DNA of 64,000 bases from Tolypothrix tenuis PCC 7101 (GTDB lineage Bacteria > Cyanobacteriota > Cyanobacteriia > Cyanobacteriales > Nostocaceae). The first letter of the stretch is position 1. The number at the start of each line of letters is the position of its first letter. The notes under the pieces were generated by a model, which saw only the letters and a program-made list of their open reading frames with translations, made no database searches and had not been told where the DNA came from. Location of the stretch: assembly GCF_002368295.1 (NCBI RefSeq), contig NZ_AP018248.1, forward strand, positions 4,370,458 to 4,434,457. Direction: 5' to 3'. A program made the position numbers and the translations under genes. This document shows positions 16,994 to 27,523 of the stretch, piece by piece.

Positions 16994-18406
16994 CTACAAA
17001 AAATATCCTGAGCGCAAGTCATTGATACTATTTTTCACAGCTTGAATTATGTAATTAATATCTTCATCTGTATGCGCTGTTGATAAGAAGCCACTACCAC
17101 CTCGGCTCAAAAATCCTCGCTTGATTAAATGATAAGTTAACAAACTTAAACCCAGTGGTAGAGATTGTTCGGAGTTCGTAGTATTTCCAGAAGTAGCAGG
17201 GCCAAATAATGAGCCAAAATTAATCATCTTCACGGGTATTTTTTCAGCTTCAAAGTAGGCATTTAAAGTATTAACAAACCCTGCTGTGCGTTGATTTAAA
17301 TTTGATTGCAACGTAGCACCTTGAGTTTTGAGATACTTCAACACAGCTTTTGCAGCAGCTAAAGATAAAGGATGCTTACAATGTGTCCCTGCAAATAATG
17401 TTGTTTCTATCTTAGGGAAGGAAGCATCACCATAGTGCCACATCCCACCATCAATTTTATCCATATAGGCAGCTTTACCAGCGATAACACCTATAGGTAA
17501 ACCGCCACCAACAATTTTTCCATAAGTAGCTATATCTGCTTTAACACCAAACCATGCTTGTGCGCCACCTGGATGAATTCGGAAACCTGTGACCATTTCA
17601 TCAAAAATTAAGGCAATATCTAATTCTGTTGTTAATTGTCTAAGTTGATGAAGAAATTCTTGTGGTTGTAAATCAACACGACTAGTTTGTACAGGTTCAA
17701 CTAAAACAGCAGCTAATTCATGTTTATAAGTTTCTATTAATGCTAATGATTGAGGATTACCATAATCCAGAACTAAAACATCTTCAGCAATTTTAGGGGG
17801 AACACCTGAAACTGTTGGTAGTATTTGTAAACTGCCATTAATTTCTTTATTATCAACTAAAGTAGCATCAGAATGACCGTGATATGAACCAGAGAATATT
17901 GCTATTTTATTGCGGTTTGTAGCGGCTCTGGCAATACGAATAGCTGACATCACAGCTTCCGTACCTGTATTGCTAAAAGCCACTCGTTCCATTCCAGTCA
18001 TTTCAGCGATTAACTCAGCAACTTCCCCAGCTAATTCTGTTTGAGGGCCAAGTTGGATACCTTGTTCTAACTGTTCTATTAACGCTGTTTTCACAAAAGA
18101 TGGATTGTGACCAAACAGATTTATGCCAAATCCCATTGTTACATCTACATATTCATTACCATCAACATCCCAAATTCTGGAACCACAGGATTTTTTTGCC
18201 ACAATGGGATAGCACATTTCTTTTAGTGCTAAGTTGAATCCTGCGGGAACTCGACTATCAGCTAAGGTAAAACGATAATTCTGTGTCAGTTGTTTAGATG
18301 TTTTGGTAAGTTGGTTGTAGTCATTGATGAATTGCTGTAAATAATTTTTTTGTACATCCTCTGGTGAGCTATGAGGTTGCTGTAATTTAGAAATTATTTT
18401 TTGCAT
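16994..18406 (-). CDS. Class III PLP aminotransferase (glutamate-1-semialdehyde aminomutase-like)
   Basis: About 470 residues from the ATG at 18404-18406; an upstream in-frame TTG at 18436 is less likely. It has the features of class III aminotransferases: SNTGTEAV phosphate-binding segment, GSYHGHSD, the cofactor aspartate in IFDEMVTGFR (about D269) and the PLP lysine in YGKIVGGGLPIG (about K297). It is closest in type to glutamate-1-semialdehyde aminomutase-like enzymes and to aminotransferases found in NRPS/PKS clusters. Its start overlaps the end of the terminal NRPS gene, whose last domain is a thioester reductase. By analogy with myxochelin-type pathways, where a reductase releases an aldehyde and a similar enzyme aminates it, it probably converts the released peptide aldehyde into a primary amine. 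It could alternatively be a housekeeping-type paralogue, but the overlap argues for the pathway role. Confidence 0.82.
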   Translation of the reverse strand: MQKIISKLQQPHSSPEDVQKNYLQQFINDYNQLTKTSKQLTQNYRFTLADSRVPAGFNLALKEMCYPIVAKKSCGSRIWDVDGNEYVDVTMGFGINLFGHNPSFVKTALIEQLEQGIQLGPQTELAGEVAELIAEMTGMERVAFSNTGTEAVMSAIRIARAATNRNKIAIFSGSYHGHSDATLVDNKEINGSLQILPTVSGVPPKIAEDVLVLDYGNPQSLALIETYKHELAAVLVEPVQTSRVDLQPQEFLHQLRQLTTELDIALIFDEMVTGFRIHPGGAQAWFGVKADIATYGKIVGGGLPIGVIAGKAAYMDKIDGGMWHYGDASFPKIETTLFAGTHCKHPLSLAAAKAVLKYLKTQGATLQSNLNQRTAGFVNTLNAYFEAEKIPVKMINFGSLFGPATSGNTTNSEQSLPLGLSLLTYHLIKRGFLSRGGSGFLSTAHTDEDINYIIQAVKNSINDLRSGYFL

Positions 18407-21400
18407 ATATTTCAGTTGCGTTGGGAACAGAAACAAAATTATGACGAACTAGGTGAGAAAAATATGTAGCAAGTAGCTTCTCATCTGTGGTTGGACAAAC
18501 AATAGAAGTATCTATGAGTCCTCTTTGTGTGTTGCTACAATCAAATTCAAGAGCTACAAAGTTGGAATTTTCAGGTATTGATGCTGATTCACTACTCTTT
18601 GTGAGAGTAAATAAGGGAATTAAAGGATATAAAGGATGATCCGGAAAATTATCAGCAATTTTTATTAATTCTTTTTGCCATTGCTCCTCAGATAATTGTT
18701 GCAGTGGATATCCAAAAGAGCGAACTACATTAAACAATATCTTCAAGTTAAGAAGCTGTGGATTTAGTACGTGAAAAGTATTGTTTAAAGATTCTTTTTG
18801 TCTAGATAAATAAACAATAGCTTTGCTGACATAATCTACAGGTGCTAAACTATCGAAAAATTCTTGTTTGGGAACGCTACCTAGTTGGACGCATCCTATC
18901 AGTAATCTGTAGAAAAAGTCATTGGGATTAAATGCACCTGTCTTGCTATGTCCTGATATTCTTCCTGGTCTGTAAATGGAAATTGGTAAGCCGCGATCGC
19001 GCGCAATATTAATTAACTTTTCTGCTACCCATTTACTTTGAGTGTAACCACCTTCTGGTATTGGATAATCATCTAGGTGAGATTCTTCGCTAACTAACTT
19101 AACTCCAGTACCTGTAGTTGGAGAAAAAACGCTAATAGTAGAAATGAAATGTACAGGTTTAATTTTTATTTCGCTGGCTAACCTTAAAACTTCCTGTGTT
19201 CCCAGCACATTAGCAGCTTTGAGTGTGGAGTATGGTGAAGCATGATGCACCCATGCACCATTGTGATAGATAACATCAATTTTCTTGGCTATTGCTGTAA
19301 ATTGTAATTGCGAAAGTCCTAAAAGCGGTTGAGATAAATCACCTACAACTGGAATAATTCTATAACTTTGAGATTCATTCCAAATGAAGTATGATTCTAG
19401 AGCGCGGCGTAGTTTTTGCTTTCCTTCCTCTGCATTAGCAGCACGAACCAAGCAATAAATATCTGCTTGCGTTTGTTGGAGTAGTTCATCTAGTAGAAAA
19501 GCACCTAAGAAACCTGTAGCTCCTGTTAAAAATATACAAGCAGGATTAGTTATCTCTTCAATTTTTTTACTTTCACAATTGATTGCTGGATCAAGCACAG
19601 CATCGGCTTTAAAATTAAAGGTAGGATGATGAATATTTACAGTTTCTAACCTCTCAATAAGAGTTGCTACTGTGGGTGCATCAAATAGCGTTTGTAAGGG
19701 CAAATCTACTTGAAAAACTTGGCGAATACGAGCAAATAAGCGCATAATTAATAAGGAATGACCCCCCAACTCAAAGAAGTCATCATAGATTCCTACTCGT
19801 TCCAAACCAAGGACTTCTGCCCAAATTTGTGTGAGTTGTTCTTCTTGTATATTACGTGGAGCTACATAAACTTTTTCTAGCTTTGAATGAGACGCTGCAA
19901 ATACTGGTAAGAGTTTACGGTTAACTTTGCCATTAGTATTTAATGGTAATGTTTCTAATGGCACAAATCCTGTAGGTAACATATACTCAGGTAGCTGATT
20001 TTGTAAAAAGCAACGCAAGTCACTGACTGTAATTGTTGATGCTGTTTTTGGAACAAAGTAAGCTACTAAAAACTTATTACCGCTATTATCTTGTTGTATG
20101 TTTACAACTGCTTGGCGTACAGCAGGATGTTGAGAAATAACTGCTTCTATTTCCCCTAGCTCAATCCGAAAACCTCTAATTTTTACTTGTTGGTCAATGC
20201 GTCCCAAAAATTCAATATTACCGTCTTCCAAATAGCAAACTAAATCTCCTGTTTTATAGAGATATGAGTCAGGTATTTTACTGTAAGGATTAGGGATAAA
20301 TTTACTAGCTGTTAAATCTGGACGATTATAGTAATGCCGCGCTAAACCGTCTCCACCAATATATAATTCACCAGGAATACCAACAGGAACGAGTTGCAAA
20401 TTATTATCTAATATGTAAATCTGGGTGTTGGCAATAGGACGACCAATAGGAACAGAATTTTCTATCTGGCTATCAGCAGTAATAGGATAGCAACAGGTAA
20501 ATGTAGTATTTTCTGTTGGGCCATAACCATTAATTAGCTGACAGTCTGAATATGCTTTTAAAAACTTCTGTACATGGGTCACAGATAAAACATCACCACC
20601 AGCTAAAAGTTGTCGTACTTGCTTTAAATCTTCTAGTTGTTCATCTACAATTAGGTGAAATAAACTAGCAGTCAGCCATAAAGTTGAAACTTGATATTGT
20701 TGCAGAACTTTTCCTAAATCTGCCAATAAATTTGTACTGTCACCGGGGAATAAAACTAGCTTTCCACCATTTAATAAGCTACCCCAAATTTCAAAGGTGG
20801 CTGCATCGAAGGAAATAGGCGCAGCTTGCAAGAATACTTCTTGTGCATTCAAGTTAGCGTAAGTAGTTTCTTTCACGAGCCTGACTACACCTTGATGAAT
20901 GATGCTCACACCTTTAGGCGTTCCGGTTGAACCGGAAGTGTACATCATATATGCTAAATTCTGAGGAGTAATTTCAGTGAGCAGATTAATATTACTCTCT
21001 TGGCTAATAGTATCTTCTTCTTGATCCAAGCAAATAACTTTAACCGAGAATTGGAATAATTTTGTTAATAACTTGTTTTGGGTTAATAATACTGGTGTCT
21101 GTATATCTTCCAGCATCCAGGCTAAACGTTCTGATGGATATGTTGGATCTAATGGTACATAAGCACCTCCAACTTTGAGAATGGCTAGTATAGCAATCAC
21201 CATTTCTAAGGAACGTTCTAAGCAAATAGCAACTGGAACTTCTGCTTTGATATTTAGTTTTCTGAGATAATGTGCTAACTGATTGGCACGCTGATTTAAT
21301 TCTTGATAAGTTAATTGCTGTTCTGCAAATACTACCGCCACCGCATCCGGTGTTTTTTCTACCTGTTCTTCAAATAATTGATGGATGCACTTGTGTTTGG

Positions 21401-22799
21401 GATAATGTGTTTGGGTATTATTCCATTCGATTAATTGTTGATGGATTTCGGCTGCTGTTAATAAAGGTAATGCAGATAGAGATTGGTGAGGATGAGCAAC
21501 CATACCCTCTAATAATGTTTGCAGATGCCCTAGCATTCGGGTGATGGTGACTGTATCAAAGCGAGAGCGATCAGCTATGCTGGGCGTTTCGCCATCGCTC
21601 ACAATCTCTAACGCTAATTCTGTACCTACCCCTGCTTTAATTGTGATGGGATAGTTTGTCGTTTCCACAGACCGCACATTATGAATCTGCATTTCTGTAG
21701 CCCATGCTTTTAAAGAAGCGTCTACAGGGTAGTTTTCAAATACCAAAATACTCTCGAACAAAGGCAAATCTCTAGGAACTTCACTCCATCCCTGAACTTG
21801 CACTAAGGGGCTGTATTCATACTGCTGCGCTTCTACCTGTTGCGCCTGGAGTTTTTGCAGCCAAGGAATCAACAACTCATCCCCAGAAACCTGCACCCGC
21901 ACTGGCAAGGTGTTAATAAACAGCCCCACCATTGCATCAGAACCAACTAATGCAGGTGGACGACCCGCAGAAGTCGCGCCAAAAACAACATCTTCCTCTC
22001 CACTATAACGGCTGAGGAGTATAGCCCAAGCTCCCTGTACTAAAGTATTTACTGTAAGCTTGTGCTGTCGTGCTAAAGATTGTAGTGCAGCAGTTGTGGC
22101 TGGTGATAGCTTGAGTGACTGCTCATCATATCCTGTTGCGGTATTTGCAGAACCACTTACTCGCAGCTGTGTCGGTGCAGTAAAACCTTGCAGAACTTTG
22201 TGCCAAAATGCTTCTGCTTTAGTTAAATCCTGCTGTGTTAGCCAAGCAATATAGTCTGCATAAGGGCGAGAACGTGGTAACGCTACAACTTGCCCATGAC
22301 ATAGTGCTTCATAAGCCTGGAATACTTGCTGAAGTACTAAAGCCCCAGACCAGCCATCTAAAATGAGATGGTGGCTACTCCAAATAAAATGATAAGTTGC
22401 TTGGGCTATCTGTATCAGGGTCAAGCGCATTAGGGGTGCTTGAGAAACATCAAACCCTTGCTGACGGTCAACTTGTAAAAACGCTTCTAGTTGTTCTTGT
22501 TGTTCAGATACGGGGAATGCTTGCCAGTCTTGTTGTTGCCAAGGTAACTCTATATTTCTATTGACTACTTGAAATGGCTCTTTATGCTGCTTCCAGTAAA
22601 AAGATGTGCGTAAAATAGGATGCTGATTGATAACTTGTTGCCAAGCTTGCTTAAAAGCTGCAATGTTTAGGCTTTTACTAAAGGTATAACAACTTTGAAC
22701 CACATAAACCCCTGATTCGGGGGCGTACAGGGTATGAAAGAGTATACCTTGCTGCGTAGGTGAAAGTGGATAAATATTTTCAATATTTTTCTTGTTCAT
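18387..22799 (-). CDS. NRPS terminal module: C-A(Val)-PCP-thioester reductase
   Basis: 1470 residues. The condensation domain spans about residues 5-430 (HHLILDGWS near 143; the N-terminus PLSPTQQGILFHTLY is of the type that follows an epimerase). The adenylation domain spans about 460-960. By eye its specificity code is DAFWLGGTFK, a standard valine code. The carrier protein (LGGHSLL, Ser near 1015) is followed by a thioester reductase at about 1090-1450, with GATGFLG for NADPH and YTQSK as the catalytic Tyr/Lys pair. The reductase should release the chain as an aldehyde or alcohol, so no thioesterase is needed, and none is in the window. AGGTAA lies before the start. The gene is 56 bp downstream of the Gln module and overlaps the aminotransferase gene, which probably acts on the aldehyde. 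Confidence 0.9.
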   Translation of the reverse strand: MNKKNIENIYPLSPTQQGILFHTLYAPESGVYVVQSCYTFSKSLNIAAFKQAWQQVINQHPILRTSFYWKQHKEPFQVVNRNIELPWQQQDWQAFPVSEQQEQLEAFLQVDRQQGFDVSQAPLMRLTLIQIAQATYHFIWSSHHLILDGWSGALVLQQVFQAYEALCHGQVVALPRSRPYADYIAWLTQQDLTKAEAFWHKVLQGFTAPTQLRVSGSANTATGYDEQSLKLSPATTAALQSLARQHKLTVNTLVQGAWAILLSRYSGEEDVVFGATSAGRPPALVGSDAMVGLFINTLPVRVQVSGDELLIPWLQKLQAQQVEAQQYEYSPLVQVQGWSEVPRDLPLFESILVFENYPVDASLKAWATEMQIHNVRSVETTNYPITIKAGVGTELALEIVSDGETPSIADRSRFDTVTITRMLGHLQTLLEGMVAHPHQSLSALPLLTAAEIHQQLIEWNNTQTHYPKHKCIHQLFEEQVEKTPDAVAVVFAEQQLTYQELNQRANQLAHYLRKLNIKAEVPVAICLERSLEMVIAILAILKVGGAYVPLDPTYPSERLAWMLEDIQTPVLLTQNKLLTKLFQFSVKVICLDQEEDTISQESNINLLTEITPQNLAYMMYTSGSTGTPKGVSIIHQGVVRLVKETTYANLNAQEVFLQAAPISFDAATFEIWGSLLNGGKLVLFPGDSTNLLADLGKVLQQYQVSTLWLTASLFHLIVDEQLEDLKQVRQLLAGGDVLSVTHVQKFLKAYSDCQLINGYGPTENTTFTCCYPITADSQIENSVPIGRPIANTQIYILDNNLQLVPVGIPGELYIGGDGLARHYYNRPDLTASKFIPNPYSKIPDSYLYKTGDLVCYLEDGNIEFLGRIDQQVKIRGFRIELGEIEAVISQHPAVRQAVVNIQQDNSGNKFLVAYFVPKTASTITVSDLRCFLQNQLPEYMLPTGFVPLETLPLNTNGKVNRKLLPVFAASHSKLEKVYVAPRNIQEEQLTQIWAEVLGLERVGIYDDFFELGGHSLLIMRLFARIRQVFQVDLPLQTLFDAPTVATLIERLETVNIHHPTFNFKADAVLDPAINCESKKIEEITNPACIFLTGATGFLGAFLLDELLQQTQADIYCLVRAANAEEGKQKLRRALESYFIWNESQSYRIIPVVGDLSQPLLGLSQLQFTAIAKKIDVIYHNGAWVHHASPYSTLKAANVLGTQEVLRLASEIKIKPVHFISTISVFSPTTGTGVKLVSEESHLDDYPIPEGGYTQSKWVAEKLINIARDRGLPISIYRPGRISGHSKTGAFNPNDFFYRLLIGCVQLGSVPKQEFFDSLAPVDYVSKAIVYLSRQKESLNNTFHVLNPQLLNLKILFNVVRSFGYPLQQLSEEQWQKELIKIADNFPDHPLYPLIPLFTLTKSSESASIPENSNFVALEFDCSNTQRGLIDTSIVCPTTDEKLLATYFSHLVRHNFVSVPNATEIYAKNNF

Positions 22800-22855
22800 T
22801 AATAGTTACCTGATTGATAATAAGTTCTTTTAAAAAACCTCTGCGTTGACAAAAA

Positions 22856-25800
22856 CTATAATTCGATTTCTGCCATTAATTCATCTAATTCTTGTTGACT
22901 AAATTGCATCTGGGGGAAATCTGAAGGAGTGAACCCACCAGCGTTGGGAGACTGACAGTGGACAATGAGCGATCGCAATGCTTCAATGTATCCTTGAGCT
23001 AGTTTTTCTACTGTTGCTAATTCATGTAATGCTTTGCTGTAAGTCCAATCCAGCCGCAACTGTCCTCCGACAATTAATCCATTCACCTCTAGCAAACAGT
23101 TACGCTTTCCTCTAGAACTTTGGGTTGCTCCCGTTGATTCCGTCGCAGGTTGAAAAATGGAGGTTTCAGAAATTACTTGGTCAAATTGACCTAAATAATT
23201 AAATGTCACCTCTGGTTGGGGTAAAGCTTGCAATTTTTCCGCAATTGATTGTTCGCTGAGATAACGTAGTACGCCATAGTTAATTCCTTTCTGGGGAATA
23301 CTGCGTAGTTGTTCTTTTATTGTTTTTAATGCTTCTCCAGGGTCAAAAGCTGCTGTAATATCCAATAAAACTGGAAATATAGTAGTAAACCAGCCAACAG
23401 TACGGGATAAATCAACGTTTTCTAAAATATCTTCTCTTCCGTGACCTTCCAAATTAACTAAGAGGGAACTATTACCAGTCCATTTTTGAAAAGTTTGGAC
23501 AAGAGCAGTTAGCAAAATATCATTGATTTGAGTTTGATAAGCTATCGGTACTTCATATAATAAAGATGTCGTTTCTGCTGGAGAGAGACTAACTGAAACT
23601 GTACAGGCTGAAGCAACAGTATTTTCTCCGTTGGTAAAGTCAACAGGTAAAGGAGAAATATTTTGATAATGCTGACTCAACCAATAATTAATTTCTGATT
23701 TAACATCTGCTAAATTAGTATATTCTTGCAGTTTTTCAGCCCAACTTTTTATCGAAGTTGTTTTGGCTGGTAGTTTGATTTCTTGACTCTGAAGCAGTTG
23801 TTGATATGCTGTTTGTAAATCTTCTAGTAATATTCGCCAAGAAACTCCATCAACTGCTAAATGATGAATAATAATTAACAGGCGATAAGGTTGATTTTCT
23901 CCCAATTTAAATAATGCAACTTGCACTAATTTTCCCTGAGATAAATTCAGGCTAGCTTGGAGTGCATTAGCTTTCATTTCTAGAGTCTGTCTCTGTTCAG
24001 GTTCAGATAAATTTGATAAATCAACGATAGTAAAAGGCGTGATTTTTTCAGGTGCATTAATGCTTGATTGCAAACCGGATGTAGTTTGTACAAACTGCAA
24101 GCGTAAAGCATCATGATGAATCAGTAATTGCTGTATAACCTGTTCTAATAAAATTGGGTCACAACTCGAATCTACTGCCAACATTACCGCCTGATTCCAA
24201 TGGTGGGAATCAAGCAATTCTTGTTCAAAAAACCAATGTTGAATAGGAGTGAGAGCCAAAGAACCTGTAATAATTCCTTGTTCGTTAATAATGTTTGTCT
24301 TAGGAACAGCTACCAATGCTAAATCAGCAATGGTTTGATATTCAAATATCTGTTTAGGAGTGAGTTGTAAACCTGCTTGATTAGCTTTAGCAATCATTTG
24401 CAGGCTGAGAATAGAATCTCCACCTAATTCAAAAAAGTTGTCGTTAATCCCAACATTTTCTAACCGCAAAACTTCAGACCAAATTTGCACGAGGGTTTCT
24501 TCAACAGGAGTGCGTGGTGTTGCAAACAGAGCTTGTAAATCAGGTCTAGCGGTGTCTGGTGCTGGTAGTGCTTTGCGGTCTACTTTGCCATTGGGTAAAA
24601 ATGATAGGGTATTTAATGTAATAAAAATTGATGGCACCATGTAGTCAGGGAGAGTTTGTTTCAAGAAACTCCGCAGCTCACTAACTGTAGGTGACTGTTC
24701 CTGACTAGGAATAATATAAGCTACTAAGCGTTTTTCTCCTGGTACATCTTCCCAAACTAAAACTACAGCTTGTTTGACTTGTAGGTGCTTGGTTAATTGG
24801 CTTTCTATTTCTCCTAGTTCAATCCGGAAACCCCTTAGCTTTACTTGTCCATCAATGCGTTCAATAAACTCTATATTTCCATCTGGAAGATAACAAGCTA
24901 AATCACCTGTTTTGTATAACTTTGTCCCCGGAAGAAAGGGATTTGGAATAAATTTTTCATCTGTCAAATCTGGACGGTTGAGATAACCCCGCGCTAAACC
25001 TGCGCCAGTAATGTAAATTTCACCAGGTACACCGATAGGAACAGGTTGGAGATAAGAGTCTAAGATGTATACTTGGGTATTTGCGATCGCCTTCCCAATC
25101 GGTACTACATTTTGCTCATATCCTGGCTGACATCGCCAATATGTTGTATCAATTGTTGCCTCTGTTGGGCCGTATAAATTACAGAGTTCAATACTGGGTA
25201 AAATGCTGAAAAAGCTTTCCTGTAAATCACTTGCTAATATTTCTCCACCACAAAATACTCGCCGTAGGCTATGGCAGTTGTATATTTTTGGTTCTGCTAA
25301 GAGCGATCGCAACTGTGAAGGTACGAACTGTACAATACTTACCTGCTGTTGTGTAATCAAATCTAGAAGATAAGCATTATCTTGATGTCCACCGGGTTGG
25401 GCTAAAATCAAGCACCCTCCAGCTAACAAAGGTGCATAGAATTCCCAAACCGAAGCGTCAAAACTAAACGGTGTTTTTTGCAGCACCCTGTCTGACGCTG
25501 TGAGGGGAAATTCTGACTGCATCCACAGCATATGATTGCAGATGGCGCGGTGGGGAATCATCACACCTTTGGGTTGTCCTGTGGAACCGGAGGTGTAAAT
25601 TACATAGGCTAAGTTTTGGGGTTGAACTTGGCTGTTTGGGGTTTCGCTACTGTGTTGAGCAATGATATTCCAATCTTGGTTTAAGCAGACTATCTGCGCC
25701 TCTGTTTGCGGCAATATATCCTGTAAATGTTTTTGAGTTAGTAATACCGATACATCTGCATCAGCAAGCATGAATGCCAAGCGTTCTACAGGATAAGCTG

Positions 25801-27523
25801 GGTCAAGGGGTACATAAGCGCCACCTGCTTTGAGAACCCCCAACAGTCCTACGACCATTTCTAGAGAACGTTCTACGCAAATCCCCACCAAGCTATCAGA
25901 ACCTACACCTAAGTTTTGCAAATAGTTTGCGAGTTGATTGGCTTTGCTATTTAACTGACGATAGGTTAATTGTTGATCTGCAAAGATTACTGCTACAGCA
26001 TCCGGTGTTTTTTCTACCTGTTTTTCAAATAACTCATGAATGCACTTGTTGAAGCTATATTCTGCCTGAGTGTGATTCCAAGCCAACAACTGATGTTGCT
26101 CATTTGCCGTTAGTAAGGGCAGTTGTGCTATTTGTTGGTCAGGATTGGCAACAATACCCGCAAGCAATGTCTGTAAATGCTCTCCCATCCGGGTAATAGT
26201 GGCAGCATCAAACAAATCAGTATTGTATTCTAACCCACCCCTGATTCCTGACTCAGTTTCCTCCATTAACAAAGTCAAATCAAACTTAGCGGTGCTAGTT
26301 TCACTTGGCAAAGTCTGTAAAGTTAAGCCTGATAACTCCACTGCCGACATTGGCGCATTCTGAAGCACAAACATCACTTGAAATAGCGGTGTATGGCTCA
26401 AATCACGCTGGGGCTTAAGTTCTTCCACCAACAAATCAAAAGGTAAATCTTGGTGGTCGTAGGCTCCTAATGTAACTTCGCGCACTCTACCTAGCAGTTC
26501 TCGGAACGTGGGGTTATCTGATAAGTTAGTCCGTAACACCAATGTATTGACAAAAAAGCCAATTAGCCCTTCTATTTCCGAGCGATCGCGGTTAGCAATT
26601 GGTGAACCAACTACAATATCTCCATTACCCGTGTAGCGATATAGCAGCACTTTGAAAGCTGCTAACAAAGTCATAAACAGGGTGCAGCCTTCCTGCTGAC
26701 TCAAATTTTTGAGATCAACAGTCACATCCTGCGGTAATTGGAAAGATTGTACAGCCCCTCGGTAACTTTGGACATGGGGCCGCGATCGGTCGGTGGGTAA
26801 CTCTAAAACTGGTAGGTTGTCTCCTAATTGCTGTTTCCAGTATTCTAGATGAGTTGTCAGCACTTCACCTTGTAACCATTGTCGCTGCCAAACAGCATAG
26901 TTAGCATACTGAATAGGCAATTCTGGCAGAACAGAAGGTTTGCCACTAAAGTAACTTTCGTAAAGGATTGCAACTTCCCGCACCAATATATCTGTTGACC
27001 AACCATCACTAACAATGTGGTGCATGGTAAACAATAAAATATGTTCTGCTTCAGAAAGACGTAGCAAAGTGCTTCTGACTAATGGCCCAGTTGTTAAATC
27101 AAAAGGTTGTGCAGCTTCCTGATTTGCTAACTTTTGTGCCTCATTTTCTCGCATTTCGGCTGGTAAAGCTGTCAAATCAATTAACTTAATCGTCAGCTTT
27201 TGTTGGGGATGAATTATTTGAATTGCTTCGCCATCCAGAACATTAAATGTAGTTCGTAAAATCTCGTGACGCTGGATGATGGCGTTAAAACTCTGTTCCA
27301 GTGCGGCGATATTAAGTACACCATTCAAACGTAAAGCAGCAGAAATATTATAAAAAGGGCTATCTGGTTCTAACTGATTAAGAAACCACAAACGTTGTTG
27401 GGCAAAAGATAGTGGTAACTTCTCCGAACTCTCCCTCACAGAAATCGTTGGCATTTCGGGAGATGTGATTCCTTCCTCTTCGAGCAAATAAGCAAGTAGT
27501 TCTAGTTTTTGTGCGTCCATCAT
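22856..27523 (-). CDS. NRPS module: C-A(Gln)-PCP-E
   Basis: 1555 residues. A short N-terminal helix precedes a condensation domain of LCL type at about residues 35-470 (LSFAQQRLWFLNQL; HHIVSDGW near 171), as expected because the preceding module lacks an epimerase. The adenylation domain spans about 490-990, with code DAWQFGLIDK, the usual glutamine code. The carrier protein (LGGDSILSLQ, Ser near 1036) is followed by an epimerization domain at about 1070-1520 (HHLAVDGVSW near 1221, then the NYLGQFD segment). The product is therefore D-Gln in the chain. The start overlaps the previous gene by 4 bp (ATGA), so translation is probably coupled. The Gln call is from eye alignment of the code and is good but not proven. 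Confidence 0.9.
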   Translation of the reverse strand: MMDAQKLELLAYLLEEEGITSPEMPTISVRESSEKLPLSFAQQRLWFLNQLEPDSPFYNISAALRLNGVLNIAALEQSFNAIIQRHEILRTTFNVLDGEAIQIIHPQQKLTIKLIDLTALPAEMRENEAQKLANQEAAQPFDLTTGPLVRSTLLRLSEAEHILLFTMHHIVSDGWSTDILVREVAILYESYFSGKPSVLPELPIQYANYAVWQRQWLQGEVLTTHLEYWKQQLGDNLPVLELPTDRSRPHVQSYRGAVQSFQLPQDVTVDLKNLSQQEGCTLFMTLLAAFKVLLYRYTGNGDIVVGSPIANRDRSEIEGLIGFFVNTLVLRTNLSDNPTFRELLGRVREVTLGAYDHQDLPFDLLVEELKPQRDLSHTPLFQVMFVLQNAPMSAVELSGLTLQTLPSETSTAKFDLTLLMEETESGIRGGLEYNTDLFDAATITRMGEHLQTLLAGIVANPDQQIAQLPLLTANEQHQLLAWNHTQAEYSFNKCIHELFEKQVEKTPDAVAVIFADQQLTYRQLNSKANQLANYLQNLGVGSDSLVGICVERSLEMVVGLLGVLKAGGAYVPLDPAYPVERLAFMLADADVSVLLTQKHLQDILPQTEAQIVCLNQDWNIIAQHSSETPNSQVQPQNLAYVIYTSGSTGQPKGVMIPHRAICNHMLWMQSEFPLTASDRVLQKTPFSFDASVWEFYAPLLAGGCLILAQPGGHQDNAYLLDLITQQQVSIVQFVPSQLRSLLAEPKIYNCHSLRRVFCGGEILASDLQESFFSILPSIELCNLYGPTEATIDTTYWRCQPGYEQNVVPIGKAIANTQVYILDSYLQPVPIGVPGEIYITGAGLARGYLNRPDLTDEKFIPNPFLPGTKLYKTGDLACYLPDGNIEFIERIDGQVKLRGFRIELGEIESQLTKHLQVKQAVVLVWEDVPGEKRLVAYIIPSQEQSPTVSELRSFLKQTLPDYMVPSIFITLNTLSFLPNGKVDRKALPAPDTARPDLQALFATPRTPVEETLVQIWSEVLRLENVGINDNFFELGGDSILSLQMIAKANQAGLQLTPKQIFEYQTIADLALVAVPKTNIINEQGIITGSLALTPIQHWFFEQELLDSHHWNQAVMLAVDSSCDPILLEQVIQQLLIHHDALRLQFVQTTSGLQSSINAPEKITPFTIVDLSNLSEPEQRQTLEMKANALQASLNLSQGKLVQVALFKLGENQPYRLLIIIHHLAVDGVSWRILLEDLQTAYQQLLQSQEIKLPAKTTSIKSWAEKLQEYTNLADVKSEINYWLSQHYQNISPLPVDFTNGENTVASACTVSVSLSPAETTSLLYEVPIAYQTQINDILLTALVQTFQKWTGNSSLLVNLEGHGREDILENVDLSRTVGWFTTIFPVLLDITAAFDPGEALKTIKEQLRSIPQKGINYGVLRYLSEQSIAEKLQALPQPEVTFNYLGQFDQVISETSIFQPATESTGATQSSRGKRNCLLEVNGLIVGGQLRLDWTYSKALHELATVEKLAQGYIEALRSLIVHCQSPNAGGFTPSDFPQMQFSQQELDELMAEIEL

